Positions 7,034-15,653 of a stretch of DNA of 51,858 nucleotides are shown here, one piece after another. The notes beneath the pieces are model-generated. The model worked only from the letters and a program-made list of their open reading frames with translations. It made no database searches and was not told where the DNA came from. Made by a program: the position numbers and the translations under genes. The stretch lies in contig JAHBVJ010000044.1 of NCBI GenBank assembly GCA_019637615.1, forward strand, positions 1 through 51,858, in the 5' to 3' direction. This DNA comes from Anaerolineae bacterium (GTDB lineage Bacteria; Chloroflexota; Anaerolineae; Aggregatilineales; UBA2796). The stretch's first letter is position 1. Every line of letters begins with the position of its first letter.

Positions 7034-9364
7034 ATGGTCAACTTAGTCGGTCAACAGCTCGGACAATACCGAATCTTGAAGATATTGGGCAAGGGCGGCA
7101 TGGCGTCCGTGTACCTTGCGCAACAAGCCTCGATCAACCGCGAAGTGGCGGTCAAAGTGATCGAGTCGCAGTTGGCGCTCACGGACGAATTCATGCGCCG
7201 TTTCCAGCGTGAGGCACAAACCATCGCCTCGATGCGCGCGGCAAACATCATCAAAATTTTCGATTACGGGCAGCAAGACGAGCTGATTTATATCGTGATG
7301 GAGCTGATGACGGGCGGCAGTCTGGCAAGCCTGATCCGAAATGCGCCGCTCGCGCCGAACCATGCCGCCCGCTTGCTCGATCAGATCGCCTCGGCACTGG
7401 ATTACGCGCACGCACGCGGCATTATCCACCGCGACTTGAAGCCGCAGAACATCCTGCTCGACGATCAGGGCAACGCGATCTTGACCGATTTCGGCATCGC
7501 CAAGCTGATCGAAGACGAGAGCACCAAATTGACCGCGACGGGCACGGCGATGGGCACCCCTGCGTACATGTCGCCGGAGCAGTGGCAGGGACAAGCGCTC
7601 GACTCGCGCACTGATATTTACTCGCTCGGTGTGATCCTGTTCGAGATGCTGTCCGGTCGGCTGCCGTTCGAGGCGGCGACCCCTGCCTCGTTGATGTACA
7701 GCCATTTGCAGCAGCAGCCGAAATCCTTGCGCACGGTGCGTCCTGATCTGCCGCCCGCTATCGACGCGGTGATCAACACGGCGCTGGCGAAACAGCCCGC
7801 CGAACGTTACAGCTCCGCGACGGAAATGGCGAATGCGTTCCGGCAAGCCCTGAGCAGCACCTACATTCCGCTGCCTACTTCTCAGCAGTCACCCCAAGCG
7901 CCGCGCACGGATGAGACTTCCACGAGCGTAGATCGCACGCTGCCGCCGCCGCCATTTTCCGCCGCATCGCCGGACTATGGACGCGCCCAATCGCTGCCCC
8001 GCATGGCCGCCGCGCCCGCGACGACAGCGCGTTCGCCGCTGCCGATGGTGCTCGGTGTGGTGGGCGTGGTCGCGCTGATCGTGATCGTGGCGGGGATACT
8101 GGTGCGCTCGATGACATCTTCTGCGACGCCCACCTCGACAGCCACGACGGCGGTATTGCAAGCCGTGACCGATCTGCCAACCGCGACGACGCAAGGCAAC
8201 CTCATCGCGACGACGCCCGCCCCGACGCCAACCGCGCTGGTACTGCCGCCTTCCGCCACCACGATTCCGGCAACACAGACATCAACCGCCAGCCCGACGA
8301 TCACCTTGACGTTCACGCCGCTGCCGCCGACCGCGACATTCACCAGTACACCCGATTTCAACGCTACGATTCAGGCGGGCATCGTGGCGACGGAAAATGC
8401 CCGTGCGACACAAACGCAGGTGCAGGCCAGCCTCAACGCGCAGATCGCGGCGACTCAAGCGGCGGGTCTGACGCAGACGGCAGTGGTGATCGCGTCGTTC
8501 ACCAAGACGCCGACCAACACGCCCATCATCCTGCCAAGTTTCACGCTGCTGCCTACCTTCACACTGACCTTCACGCCGTCGGTGACGCCGTCGCCCGCGT
8601 ATACGGCGACACTCGCGGCGGGAGCGATGCGCACCGCTAATCAGAACGTAGCGCAGGTATACGTGCCCGCTGGCTGCTTCGCGATGGGCAGCGTCGATAA
8701 TGATCCCGACGAAGTGCCCGTGCATACGGTGTGCATCACGCGCCCGTTCTGGCTGGACACTTACGAAGTGACGAATGATTCGTTCCAAGATTTCGTAGAT
8801 TCCGGCGGCTACAGCAATCCGGCGTATTGGGGCGCATCGGGCGGCGTGATCAGCGCTCCGGGCGCGTCTCCTGATGGATTCAACGGCCCGCAGCAGCCCA
8901 AGATCAACGTGTCGTGGTACGAGGCCAACGCGTATGCCAGTTGGCGCGGCTGCCGATTGCCGACTGAAGCCGAGTGGGAGTATGCCTCGCGCGGGCCAAC
9001 GTCGTTGAAATGGCCTTGGGGCAATGAACGCGATCCACAGCGGGCGAATACGTTTGAAGGTGGTGAAGCGCAACCGACCACGACCACCACCGTCGGTGCA
9101 TTCGCGGGCGGCGTGAGTTGGACAGGCGCTTACGATCTGGCGGGCAATGTGTGGGAATGGAACGCGGATTGGTACGGCGGTGGTTACTATGCGCAGTCAC
9201 CGCAAGATGATCCGCCGGGGCCAGCAGGCGGCGAGTTCCGCGTTTTGCGCGGTGGTTCGTTCCGGCAGGATCAATTAGCTGCGCGCGGTTCGGATCGCTA
9301 CTGGGCACCGCCGGATGGTCAAGCCGATTTCGTGGGCTTCCGCTTGGTATGTGATATGCAATAA
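7034..9364 (+). CDS. Ser/Thr protein kinase with FGE-like ectodomain
   Basis: The 776-residue protein is a Hanks-type kinase followed by one membrane helix and an extracytoplasmic domain. The kinase has the glycine loop GKGGMASVY (19-27), Lys41 in AVKV, HRDLKPQN (Asp134), DFG (152-154) and SPEQW. After a Pro/Thr-rich linker, the helix lies near residues 336-357. A TPT-rich and Ala/Thr/Gln linker leads to a formylglycine-generating-enzyme/sulfatase-modifying-factor fold (about 540-776) with AGCFAMGS, RLPTEAEWEYASRG, DLAGNVWEWNADWYGGGYY and FRVLRGGSF. Chlamydial Pkn1 is a known kinase with such a domain. Here the domain is more likely a ligand-sensing or binding module than an oxidase. A hairpin follows the stop. 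Confidence 0.9.
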   Translation: MVNLVGQQLGQYRILKILGKGGMASVYLAQQASINREVAVKVIESQLALTDEFMRRFQREAQTIASMRAANIIKIFDYGQQDELIYIVMELMTGGSLASLIRNAPLAPNHAARLLDQIASALDYAHARGIIHRDLKPQNILLDDQGNAILTDFGIAKLIEDESTKLTATGTAMGTPAYMSPEQWQGQALDSRTDIYSLGVILFEMLSGRLPFEAATPASLMYSHLQQQPKSLRTVRPDLPPAIDAVINTALAKQPAERYSSATEMANAFRQALSSTYIPLPTSQQSPQAPRTDETSTSVDRTLPPPPFSAASPDYGRAQSLPRMAAAPATTARSPLPMVLGVVGVVALIVIVAGILVRSMTSSATPTSTATTAVLQAVTDLPTATTQGNLIATTPAPTPTALVLPPSATTIPATQTSTASPTITLTFTPLPPTATFTSTPDFNATIQAGIVATENARATQTQVQASLNAQIAATQAAGLTQTAVVIASFTKTPTNTPIILPSFTLLPTFTLTFTPSVTPSPAYTATLAAGAMRTANQNVAQVYVPAGCFAMGSVDNDPDEVPVHTVCITRPFWLDTYEVTNDSFQDFVDSGGYSNPAYWGASGGVISAPGASPDGFNGPQQPKINVSWYEANAYASWRGCRLPTEAEWEYASRGPTSLKWPWGNERDPQRANTFEGGEAQPTTTTTVGAFAGGVSWTGAYDLAGNVWEWNADWYGGGYYAQSPQDDPPGPAGGEFRVLRGGSFRQDQLAARGSDRYWAPPDGQADFVGFRLVCDMQ

Positions 9365-9391
9365 GCGCCGCCGCTTGACACGAGGCGGCGC
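9365..9391. terminator. bidirectional hairpin between convergent genes
   Basis: The arms GCGCCGCC (9365-9372) and GGCGGCGC (9384-9391) with an 11-nt loop begin right after the kinase stop codon and precede the end of the convergent cupin gene. There is no strong T tract. Confidence 0.6.
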
Positions 9392-9406
9392 GGAGATGAC
9401 GTTTGG

Positions 9407-9766
9407 TTAGGTCGAGTTGCGCTGAGGGGCGATGTTCGGAAGGTCTATCGCATCGCCTTCGATGATCAAAGCCATCATGCCCGTCTCAGTGCCGGATTCG
9501 TGCCATTCGCCCGACTGCCAGAAGGCGGCTTGCCCAACCGTGACGGTGGTCTTGTCGCCATTTTCCGTTTGCACCCAACCATTCCCGCTGGTGACGATGA
9601 AAAGCTGGTTTTTGACCGCTTGGTGGTTGCCTAACCGACCACCAGCATCGAGGCGCATCCAGACGACTTGAATGCCGATGTCATTGCGCATGACAGGCGC
9701 GGCGACCACGTTCATGCTGCCGAATTGCGTAATCGGCATTACCGGATCGAAGCGAAAGAGTTTCAT
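9407..9766 (-). CDS. single-domain cupin protein
   Basis: This 119-residue protein has a cupin barrel: the first motif is degenerate (MRLDAGGRLGNHQAVKNQLFIVTSGNGWVQTENG) and the second is QAAFWQSGEWHESGTETGMMALIIEG. Only some of the usual metal-binding His/Glu residues are present (H in GNHQ, E/H in GEWHE), so metal binding is uncertain. Cupins of this size often bind small ligands or sugars. It lies 51 bp downstream of a signal peptidase gene and may be read through from it. Confidence 0.75.
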   Translation of the reverse strand: MKLFRFDPVMPITQFGSMNVVAAPVMRNDIGIQVVWMRLDAGGRLGNHQAVKNQLFIVTSGNGWVQTENGDKTTVTVGQAAFWQSGEWHESGTETGMMALIIEGDAIDLPNIAPQRNST

Positions 9767-9817
9767 CTGTGCGCCTCATTTCCACTAGAGCGATCATGCG
9801 ATGCAAACGTTACCTGA

Positions 9818-10639
9818 TTACCGTCCCGGCGGCGTCACCTTGAACGAGCCTGTGTAGTTGGAAGCGTCGGGAGGGCTGGTTGGCCCCGGCGTCGGGCTAG
9901 GCGTGTTGGTCGGCAACTGGATCGGCGTCGTGGAGACCGTGCCATAGTCGGGATGCGGGATGACCTTGGCTTCATCGAGAGGCCAGTAGCGAATCCACGC
10001 TTGCCCGACGATCAGTTCGCGCTTGATCGGGCCGAAACTATGCCCGTCATAGCTGTTGCGGCGGTTATCGCCAAGCACCAAGTATTCATCGTCAGCGAGT
10101 TGGAAGGCGCGGTCACAGCCGGACGGGCAGAGATTTTCTTCCGCCAGATACGGTTCCGCGAGTTCCGTCCCGTTGATGTAGACTTTCCCGCCGATGATTT
10201 GGATCGTTTCGCCCGGTAAGCCCATCACGCGCTTGATCAAGTCTTCACAGCCGACCGAATTATCCTGATTGACGAACGGTAGGCTGATCAGGCTGCGATT
10301 CTTGACCACATCTTTGCAGCGGTCGGCGGGGTTATGCAGCACGACCACATCGCCCCGCTGCGGTTTGCTGAAGAAATAGGCGAAGCGGTTGACGATCACC
10401 AACTGCCCCGTCGCGAAGTTCGGCTCCATGCTGCGGCCTTCGACAATGGCACGCGCCGTCGCCAAGTTGACGCCTGTGTAAATGGTCAGGACGAGAAACA
10501 ACACTTCAAGGATGTCTTTGATCAGGCGGCGATGCGAAGATAAGCGCGGACGCGGGCTGGTCACTGGTGGATTATCCGTGACGGCGGGTGTTTCTGCCGT
10601 TTCCGGTGGCTGGGCTGAGTCTGGTAACATGTGGTTCAA
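9818..10639 (-). CDS. lepB: signal peptidase I (paralogue 1)
   Basis: This 273-residue membrane protease removes signal peptides from exported proteins. One N-terminal helix (DILEVLFLVLTIYTGVNLATA, about 42-62) precedes the serine box EGRSMEPNFATGQLVIVNR, the lysine box LIKRVMGLPGETIQI and the LGDNRRNSYDGHSFG box, giving the Ser/Lys dyad. The tail is Pro/Thr-rich. A TTG start at 10639 is preferred because AAGGGAG lies four bases upstream; the ATG at 10630 is the alternative. A second, diverged signal peptidase gene lies 46 bp upstream in the same direction. Confidence 0.92.
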   Translation of the reverse strand: MNHMLPDSAQPPETAETPAVTDNPPVTSPRPRLSSHRRLIKDILEVLFLVLTIYTGVNLATARAIVEGRSMEPNFATGQLVIVNRFAYFFSKPQRGDVVVLHNPADRCKDVVKNRSLISLPFVNQDNSVGCEDLIKRVMGLPGETIQIIGGKVYINGTELAEPYLAEENLCPSGCDRAFQLADDEYLVLGDNRRNSYDGHSFGPIKRELIVGQAWIRYWPLDEAKVIPHPDYGTVSTTPIQLPTNTPSPTPGPTSPPDASNYTGSFKVTPPGR

Positions 10640-10685
10640 CGATCTCCCTTACGTTACAGGCATGAGTTACAAGTACACCGCGTCA

Positions 10686-11393
10686 TCAGGCGTCGGAGGG
10701 ACGGCTGGGGCGCGATGGTTGGTTGCGTTGATCGCTCGGCGTTGGCGTTAGCTGCGGCGGCAGGTGCTTGGGAACAACATCCCCCAGATTCGTGTAGTCT
10801 TCGTGCGGGATCAGGCCAGCGTCGGATAGAGGCCAGTAGCGTACCCACGCCTTGCCAATGATAAGCTTTTGCTTGATCGGGCCGAAAACGTGCCCATCGG
10901 TGCTATTGCGGCGGTTGTCACCCAGCACGAAGTATTCATCCGAGGCCATCGTCCATTCGCCATCGCACAGAGTCGTGCAGATATTTTCCGCCGCGATATA
11001 CGGCTCGATCAACTGCACCCCGTTGATGTAGACCACGCCGCGCAGGATGGTGACCGTCTCGCCCGGTAAACCGATCACACGCTTGATGTAGTCTTCATCG
11101 GTGTTGCGCGGGTTATGCAGCACGACCACATCGCCGCGTTCGGGCGCGCCAAAGTAGTAAGGCACGCGGTTGACGATGATCAACTGTCCGGTGGCGAAAT
11201 TGGGATGCATACTGCTGCCCTCGACGATGGCGCGCGCCGAAGCCAGATTGACCATCGTGTATATGGACATGATCACCAGCAGCACTTCAAGAATATCGCG
11301 CAGTAGCGAGGTCTTGAAGCCGAGCTTGGGACGTTGCAAAGGTTGTTCTTGGGCGGCGTCAGTCAGGGCGTCGCGCTGAAGATCGAGGGACAA
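10686..11393 (-). CDS. lepB: signal peptidase I (paralogue 2)
   Basis: The 235-residue protein repeats the layout of its neighbour: an N-terminal membrane helix (DILEVLLVIMSIYTMVNLASA), the serine box EGSSMHPNFATGQLIIVNR, the lysine box YIKRVIGLPGETV and LGDNRRNSTDGHVFG. It has a short Pro-rich tail. A TTG start fits, since GGAG lies six bases before it and no ATG occurs before the membrane helix. The pair is clearly a tandem duplication that has since diverged. Two signal peptidases suit an organism with the many secreted proteins seen in this window. Confidence 0.92.
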   Translation of the reverse strand: MSLDLQRDALTDAAQEQPLQRPKLGFKTSLLRDILEVLLVIMSIYTMVNLASARAIVEGSSMHPNFATGQLIIVNRVPYYFGAPERGDVVVLHNPRNTDEDYIKRVIGLPGETVTILRGVVYINGVQLIEPYIAAENICTTLCDGEWTMASDEYFVLGDNRRNSTDGHVFGPIKQKLIIGKAWVRYWPLSDAGLIPHEDYTNLGDVVPKHLPPQLTPTPSDQRNQPSRPSRPSDA

Positions 11394-11628
11394 AAGTTGC
11401 TCCAGCCGTGAATTAATCGACGCTAATCATAACACCGAACATAGCATAGTGTCGTGAGCAGATTATGAAAATTGCCGAGGCCGAGATGAACAGGAGGGGC
11501 GACTCTAACAGTTGGTTGACCTCAACCTGACGCTTGCTCAACGCTGCTATTAGTAGCGACACGTTTAGGCGCGGGTTGCGGTAATGCATATGAAGACCGT
11601 AAACGTTTTGTTGGGGTAGGAGGATAGA

Positions 11629-12642
11629 ATGTTGAAGAATCGTCGTGGACAGTGGCTGTTGGCGGGCGTGATCATCGCCGCGCTGATAGTAACGACGCTG
11701 CCAGCAGTGACCCCTGTCAGCGCCGCGACAGCAGTTGTTGGACGTTTTTATGCGACGTGCAGCACGTTCTCGGTCGATCTGGCTGTGAACGGCACAGGCG
11801 ATGATGGTGGCGGGTTGGACAAATTCCGCTATCAGATCACCGACGGCAATAATAAGAAGTTATACCTCGAAGATGCGACCCGTCCGGTCAATAATACACA
11901 AGGACGCGTCGTGGTGGGCGTTGCCTACGACGCCGATGGCGTGGTGGACGGCCCGCCGACCAAAAACCCGATCCGCCTGACCATCATCGACCTGAACAAC
12001 GCGGGCGCAATCGTCGGCACGCTGTTCACGGCATCGTATGACGCCGAGTGCTTGCCAGCTTCGGGCACAGCGACCTTCCATGGCAACTTCCAGCCGCCCG
12101 CGCGCTTCCATGCGCAGATCAACGTGACCACGCCGCTGCTGCTGACACCGGGTGGCGCTCAGATCAATAATCTGGTGGCGGAAGCGGGCAAAGATTTCAT
12201 CGCCGTGTACAAGAGCGCGGATAGCCAGTACATCTCTATCTTCGTGGGCAGCAGCAATCTGCCGTGGATCGCGACGGGAGCCGCTACCGTAGACATCGCC
12301 AATCTGCCCGTGCAGCCGACCCGCATCGAGACCGTCACGGTAGTGCCCATCGCCACGCCGTTCCCTGTCGTCATCGGCACAGCGACGCCGATTCCGGGCG
12401 GTGTTTTGCCGCCGACCAATGTCAGCGCTTATGTGCGTGTGCGGTTGCGCCTGCGGCAGCAGCCGAGCACACTCGCCCTGATCCTGCTGACCATCCCCGC
12501 GCGCACGTATGTGCCTGTGTATGGGCGTGATTTCTCCGGTGTGTTCATCAAAGTGGGCTACAACGGCCTGATCGGATGGGTCGCCGTCAGCTACACGCGG
12601 CTCAGTGGCGCGACGCTGTCACAGTTGCCAATCGTGCAGTAA
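11629..12642 (+). CDS. secreted SH3-domain protein
   Basis: The 337-residue protein starts behind a strong AGGAGG site. It has a basic N-terminus and a hydrophobic signal segment ending near PVSAATA (residue 35). The middle part (about 36-235) is a beta-rich region of unknown family. After a Pro/Thr linker (VVPIATPFPVVIGTATPIPGG) the C-terminus (about 263-325) resembles a bacterial SH3 (SH3_3) domain, with VRVRLRLRQQPSTLALILLTIPARTYVPVYGRD and GWVAVSY. It is probably an extracytoplasmic binding protein. A hairpin terminator follows. Confidence 0.8.
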   Translation: MLKNRRGQWLLAGVIIAALIVTTLPAVTPVSAATAVVGRFYATCSTFSVDLAVNGTGDDGGGLDKFRYQITDGNNKKLYLEDATRPVNNTQGRVVVGVAYDADGVVDGPPTKNPIRLTIIDLNNAGAIVGTLFTASYDAECLPASGTATFHGNFQPPARFHAQINVTTPLLLTPGGAQINNLVAEAGKDFIAVYKSADSQYISIFVGSSNLPWIATGAATVDIANLPVQPTRIETVTVVPIATPFPVVIGTATPIPGGVLPPTNVSAYVRVRLRLRQQPSTLALILLTIPARTYVPVYGRDFSGVFIKVGYNGLIGWVAVSYTRLSGATLSQLPIVQ

Positions 12643-12659
12643 TCCCTGATCACGACTCA

Positions 12660-12684
12660 CCCTTCCTCTGTATCGGAGGAAGGG
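12660..12684. terminator. bidirectional terminator hairpin
   Basis: The arms CCCTTCCTC (12660-12668) and GAGGAAGGG (12676-12684) form a perfect 9-bp stem with a 7-nt loop between the convergent secreted SH3 gene and the decarboxylase gene. Confidence 0.65.
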
Positions 12685-12690
12685 CAAGCA

Positions 12691-14136
12691 TCACGCTTGC
12701 TGTTCCAAGGCGTGGGCGTGATGCTTGAGCAACCGCAACGCTTCCTCGATCTCCCCGCTGTGTGTGCGGAAGGATAGGATCGCCGCCCGCAAAGTGACTT
12801 TGTGCTCCACTACCGTCGAACTGATGAAAATGCGCCCGTCTTGCTGGAGCGCCTTGACCAACTGCTGATTGAATTGATCGACATCGCCGCGCTTGGGACA
12901 GTAGCGATAAGTGACGATGGATAGGTCAGGAGACGGGCCGACCTCGAAGCCGTCGATGCGCTGAAGCTGCTCGTGGAAATAGCGCGCGAGGTGGATTTTC
13001 TCCGCCAGCGCCGCGCGGAACGGTGTCACGCCGAGCACTTTGAGTGGCAGCCACAGCCGCAGTCCGCGAAAATGCTTGGTGAGTTCGGGCGACAAATCCG
13101 ACGGCGAGAGTTCGCCATCTTCGTCCAAGATATTTTGCATGTAATCCGCGTGGGCATTGAAGGCGGCATACTGGTGCTGACGGTCGCGGATCAGGACGGT
13201 GCCCGTGCCGTAGGGCAAGAACAGCGTTTTGTGCGGATCGACCACCACGCTATCCGACTGCTCGATGCCTTTGAGCGCGGTTTTGCCGTCAGGACACAGG
13301 ACGAACAGCCCGCCATACGCGCCATCGACATGAAACCACAGCTTGCGTGCCGCCGCGATCTGCGCGATCTCGGTCAGCGGATCGACTGCGCCGGTATTGG
13401 TGGTACCTGCGGACGCGATTATCGCCCACGGCTTCAACCCCGCTTGCTGATCCGCCACGATTTGCGCGTCCAAGGCTTGTGCATTCATGCGGTAGGCGGC
13501 GTCCACGGGCACGATGCGCTTGATGAGCTTGCCCAAGCCAGCGATTCGTAAGGCTTTATCGATGCAGTGATGCGCGTGCTCGGTGAGATAGACCACCGAA
13601 CGCGGGATCAGATCGCCTTCGAGGCCATGCGCATCTCGCGCCGTGACGATAGCCGTCAGGTTGGCGAGGCTGCCGCCAGAAGTCAGATTGCCCGACGCCG
13701 TGGCAGGGTAGCCGACTTCATCCGCCATCCAACGCAGCAGCTGGTTCTCGATCTGTACTGCGCCGGGGCTGGCAAAATAGACTCCCGCGTAACGGTTCGC
13801 CACCGCCGCCAAGTAGTCGCCCAAGGCCGCGTGGAAGATGCCGCCGCCGGGGATGTAGGCCAGATAGCGCCCAGAAGTAGTATTGATACTGCGGCTATCG
13901 ACATGCTCACCGAGCAGACTCAGCACGTGATCGAGGGAGACGCCGTTCTCAGTGATCGTCGCTTCCTGCCCGAATTCGGCGGGATCAGGCGGCGGGGCGT
14001 AGGCAGGCGCGTCGGCAATCCCGTCGAGGTACTGCTGGCTGTAGGCGATCACGCGGTCAAGGAGCTGCGCACGCGCCGCATGATCGGGGTCTAGTAAGCG
14101 TGCCTGCTGCTCTAAGGCACTCAATTCGTTGGACAA
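12691..14136 (-). CDS. PLP-dependent group II decarboxylase
   Basis: This protein (481 residues from TTG 14136) belongs to the aromatic-amino-acid/glutamate/diaminobutyrate decarboxylase family. The PLP lysine lies in VVDPHKTLFLPYGTG; the cofactor Asp is in WFHVDGAYGG; and the segments YIPGGGIFHAALGDYLAAVANRY, SPGAVQIENQLLRWMADEVGYP and SGNLTSGGSLANLTAIVTARDAH are typical. It should decarboxylate an amino acid, with the substrate unknown. A TTG at 14136 is preferred because AAGGAAG lies six bases upstream; an in-frame TTG at 14172 would add 12 residues. It converges on the SH3 gene. Confidence 0.9.
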   Translation of the reverse strand: MSNELSALEQQARLLDPDHAARAQLLDRVIAYSQQYLDGIADAPAYAPPPDPAEFGQEATITENGVSLDHVLSLLGEHVDSRSINTTSGRYLAYIPGGGIFHAALGDYLAAVANRYAGVYFASPGAVQIENQLLRWMADEVGYPATASGNLTSGGSLANLTAIVTARDAHGLEGDLIPRSVVYLTEHAHHCIDKALRIAGLGKLIKRIVPVDAAYRMNAQALDAQIVADQQAGLKPWAIIASAGTTNTGAVDPLTEIAQIAAARKLWFHVDGAYGGLFVLCPDGKTALKGIEQSDSVVVDPHKTLFLPYGTGTVLIRDRQHQYAAFNAHADYMQNILDEDGELSPSDLSPELTKHFRGLRLWLPLKVLGVTPFRAALAEKIHLARYFHEQLQRIDGFEVGPSPDLSIVTYRYCPKRGDVDQFNQQLVKALQQDGRIFISSTVVEHKVTLRAAILSFRTHSGEIEEALRLLKHHAHALEQQA

Positions 14137-14206
14137 AGCGGGCTTCCTTAACAACTCTTTTGAGAAGGGCAAGTATCGCTCACTTTTCGGGATGCGGGTA
14201 TACCCC

Positions 14207-14656
14207 CTAATTGGTGGCGAAGGCGGCTTTGCCTACCTTGTCCAGCCATATTTCCAGACTCATCAGCGCCGGATGCTGACGCCGCAGCGCCTCCAGATCA
14301 ATCGGATAGCCGACCGCATTGAGATAGTCGAGGGCGTGCGCGACGGCCGGACTCTGCTGGCGTACCGCTTCCACAGGCACTTGCACATAGCGGAATGGTC
14401 GTCCGGTGGCCTGACTGATGGCGGCGACAATCTGCGTCGGCGTTTTCACATCGCCCGCGATCTCGATGGTCTTGCTCATATACTGATCCGTGTGCGCGGA
14501 GGCCAGTACCGCGAACGCGCCGATGTCATCTACGGCGATCAAGCCCATCGGCACGTCTGGCTTGGTGCCAATCGTGAAGGTGTCCCGCGCGGTGAATAAT
14601 TGAGGGGAATTGAGCGGGGCGGTCTGTTGACGCTGCTGGTCAAGCCCGCCCCACAC
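14207..14656 (-). pseudogene. C-terminal remnant of an NmrA-like NAD(P)-binding gene
   Basis: The 149-codon frame matches only the C-terminal half of NmrA-type proteins: MGLIAVDDIGAFAVLASAHTDQYMSKTIEIAGD, then AISQATGRPFRYVQVPVEAVRQQ and the ending of the family (YPIDLEALRRQHPALMSLEIWL). The N-terminal Rossmann part with its GxxGxxG motif is absent, and a complete Nudix gene ends six bases upstream where it should be. The only available start is a GTG without a ribosome binding site. I infer a deletion remnant. Translation by coupling to the Nudix gene cannot be excluded. Confidence 0.6.
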
Positions 14657-14661
14657 CGGAG

Positions 14662-15090
14662 CTAATGGATCGCTTCTAGCTTCGCTTTTGCGCGTTGGAG
14701 GACGGAGCGCGCACTATCATAGGCCACCATCTCGATAGCCTGATCCAGCGGCACCCACATCACCAATTCCATCTCGTGATCATGATCGGCTTCGTTGCCA
14801 GATACATACTCCATCAGGAAATAATGCACCGTCTTGTAAATCCGCGTATTTTCCCGCGTGAAGATGTAATGTTCGGCGGGGTCAAGCGGCATGATGATGC
14901 GGGCATTGACGCCGACTTCTTCGCGCACTTCACGCACGGCGGTCTGCTGGACGCGTTCACCGGGGTCGATCAAGCCTTTGGGGATAACCCACTTTTGCGA
15001 GGTGCTCGTACGGCAAATCAGCACCTCGATTCCCGCTGGTGTTCGGCGGTAAACGACACCTCCGGCAGATACTTCCTCGCGCGATCTCAC
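14662..15090 (-). CDS. Nudix hydrolase
   Basis: This 142-residue protein carries a complete Nudix box, G-x5-E-x7-REVxEEVGV, within GLIDPGERVQQTAVREVREEVGV (residues 41-63). The N-terminal SAGGVVYRR strand is typical. The family hydrolyses nucleoside diphosphates linked to another moiety; the layout (SAGGVV...WVIPKG...) is like diadenosine polyphosphate or NTP pyrophosphohydrolases, but the substrate is unknown. Its start overlaps the stop of the PPOx-like gene by four bases (ATGA), so the two are translationally coupled. Confidence 0.9.
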   Translation of the reverse strand: MRSREEVSAGGVVYRRTPAGIEVLICRTSTSQKWVIPKGLIDPGERVQQTAVREVREEVGVNARIIMPLDPAEHYIFTRENTRIYKTVHYFLMEYVSGNEADHDHEMELVMWVPLDQAIEMVAYDSARSVLQRAKAKLEAIH

Positions 15091-15653
15091 GATTGCTCCT
15101 TATGGACAACAGCCAACGGCGTGGGCAAACCGTCGATGCTGACGAAATTCTTCTCGGCCTGATACGCAGGGATTTTTTCCGCGCCTTTGTTTTCCCAATA
15201 TTTGGTCAGTGTTTCGCGGTCTTCCACGTAATCCATGAACGGCACCGCATAGCCGCACGAGGTCTGCACGCGGTCGATGTCCGCTACGACGATCTGGCGC
15301 ATGGACAGCATTTCGGTAAAGTGGGGGAATAATTCATCCCATTCCGGCGAGTTGGGCAGTACGCTGTGCCCCGTCCCGTAGAGGCGCAGGATGTTGGCAG
15401 GCCCTTCAAACGCACAAAACATGAGCGTGATCCGCCCGTTTTCCAGCAGATGCGCCGAAGTTTCGTTGCCGCTGCCAGTCAGGTCGAGGTAAGCCACGCG
15501 GTTCGAGCCGAGCACGCGGAACACATCCAACCCCTTGGGCGACACATTGACGTGACCTTCTGCCCCAAGCGGAGCCGTCGCCACGAAGAAGATGTGCTGG
15601 CGTTTGATGAACTCGATCTGATCAGCTGGGATGTGGTCAAAGACTTTTCCCAT
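15087..15653 (-). CDS. pyridoxamine 5'-phosphate oxidase family protein
   Basis: The 188-residue protein is of the FMN-binding split-barrel (PPOx-like) superfamily. Family traits are IEFIKRQHIFFVATAPLGAEGHVNVSPKGLD at the N-terminus, LDLTGSGNETSAHLLENGRITLMFCAFEGPANILRLYGTG in the middle and a C-terminal AVPFMDYVEDR block. It probably binds FMN or F420; true PNPOx activity is unlikely. The start at 15653 is chosen because GGGGGAAG lies a few bases upstream; an in-frame upstream ATG (15674) lacks such a site. It is the first gene of the pair with the Nudix hydrolase. Confidence 0.85.
   Translation of the reverse strand: MGKVFDHIPADQIEFIKRQHIFFVATAPLGAEGHVNVSPKGLDVFRVLGSNRVAYLDLTGSGNETSAHLLENGRITLMFCAFEGPANILRLYGTGHSVLPNSPEWDELFPHFTEMLSMRQIVVADIDRVQTSCGYAVPFMDYVEDRETLTKYWENKGAEKIPAYQAEKNFVSIDGLPTPLAVVHKEQS

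Noticed and set aside
7043..7846. long minus-strand frame opposite the first kinase
   Set aside because: It is antisense to conserved kinase motifs, rich in Arg and His, and typical of shadow frames in GC-rich DNA.
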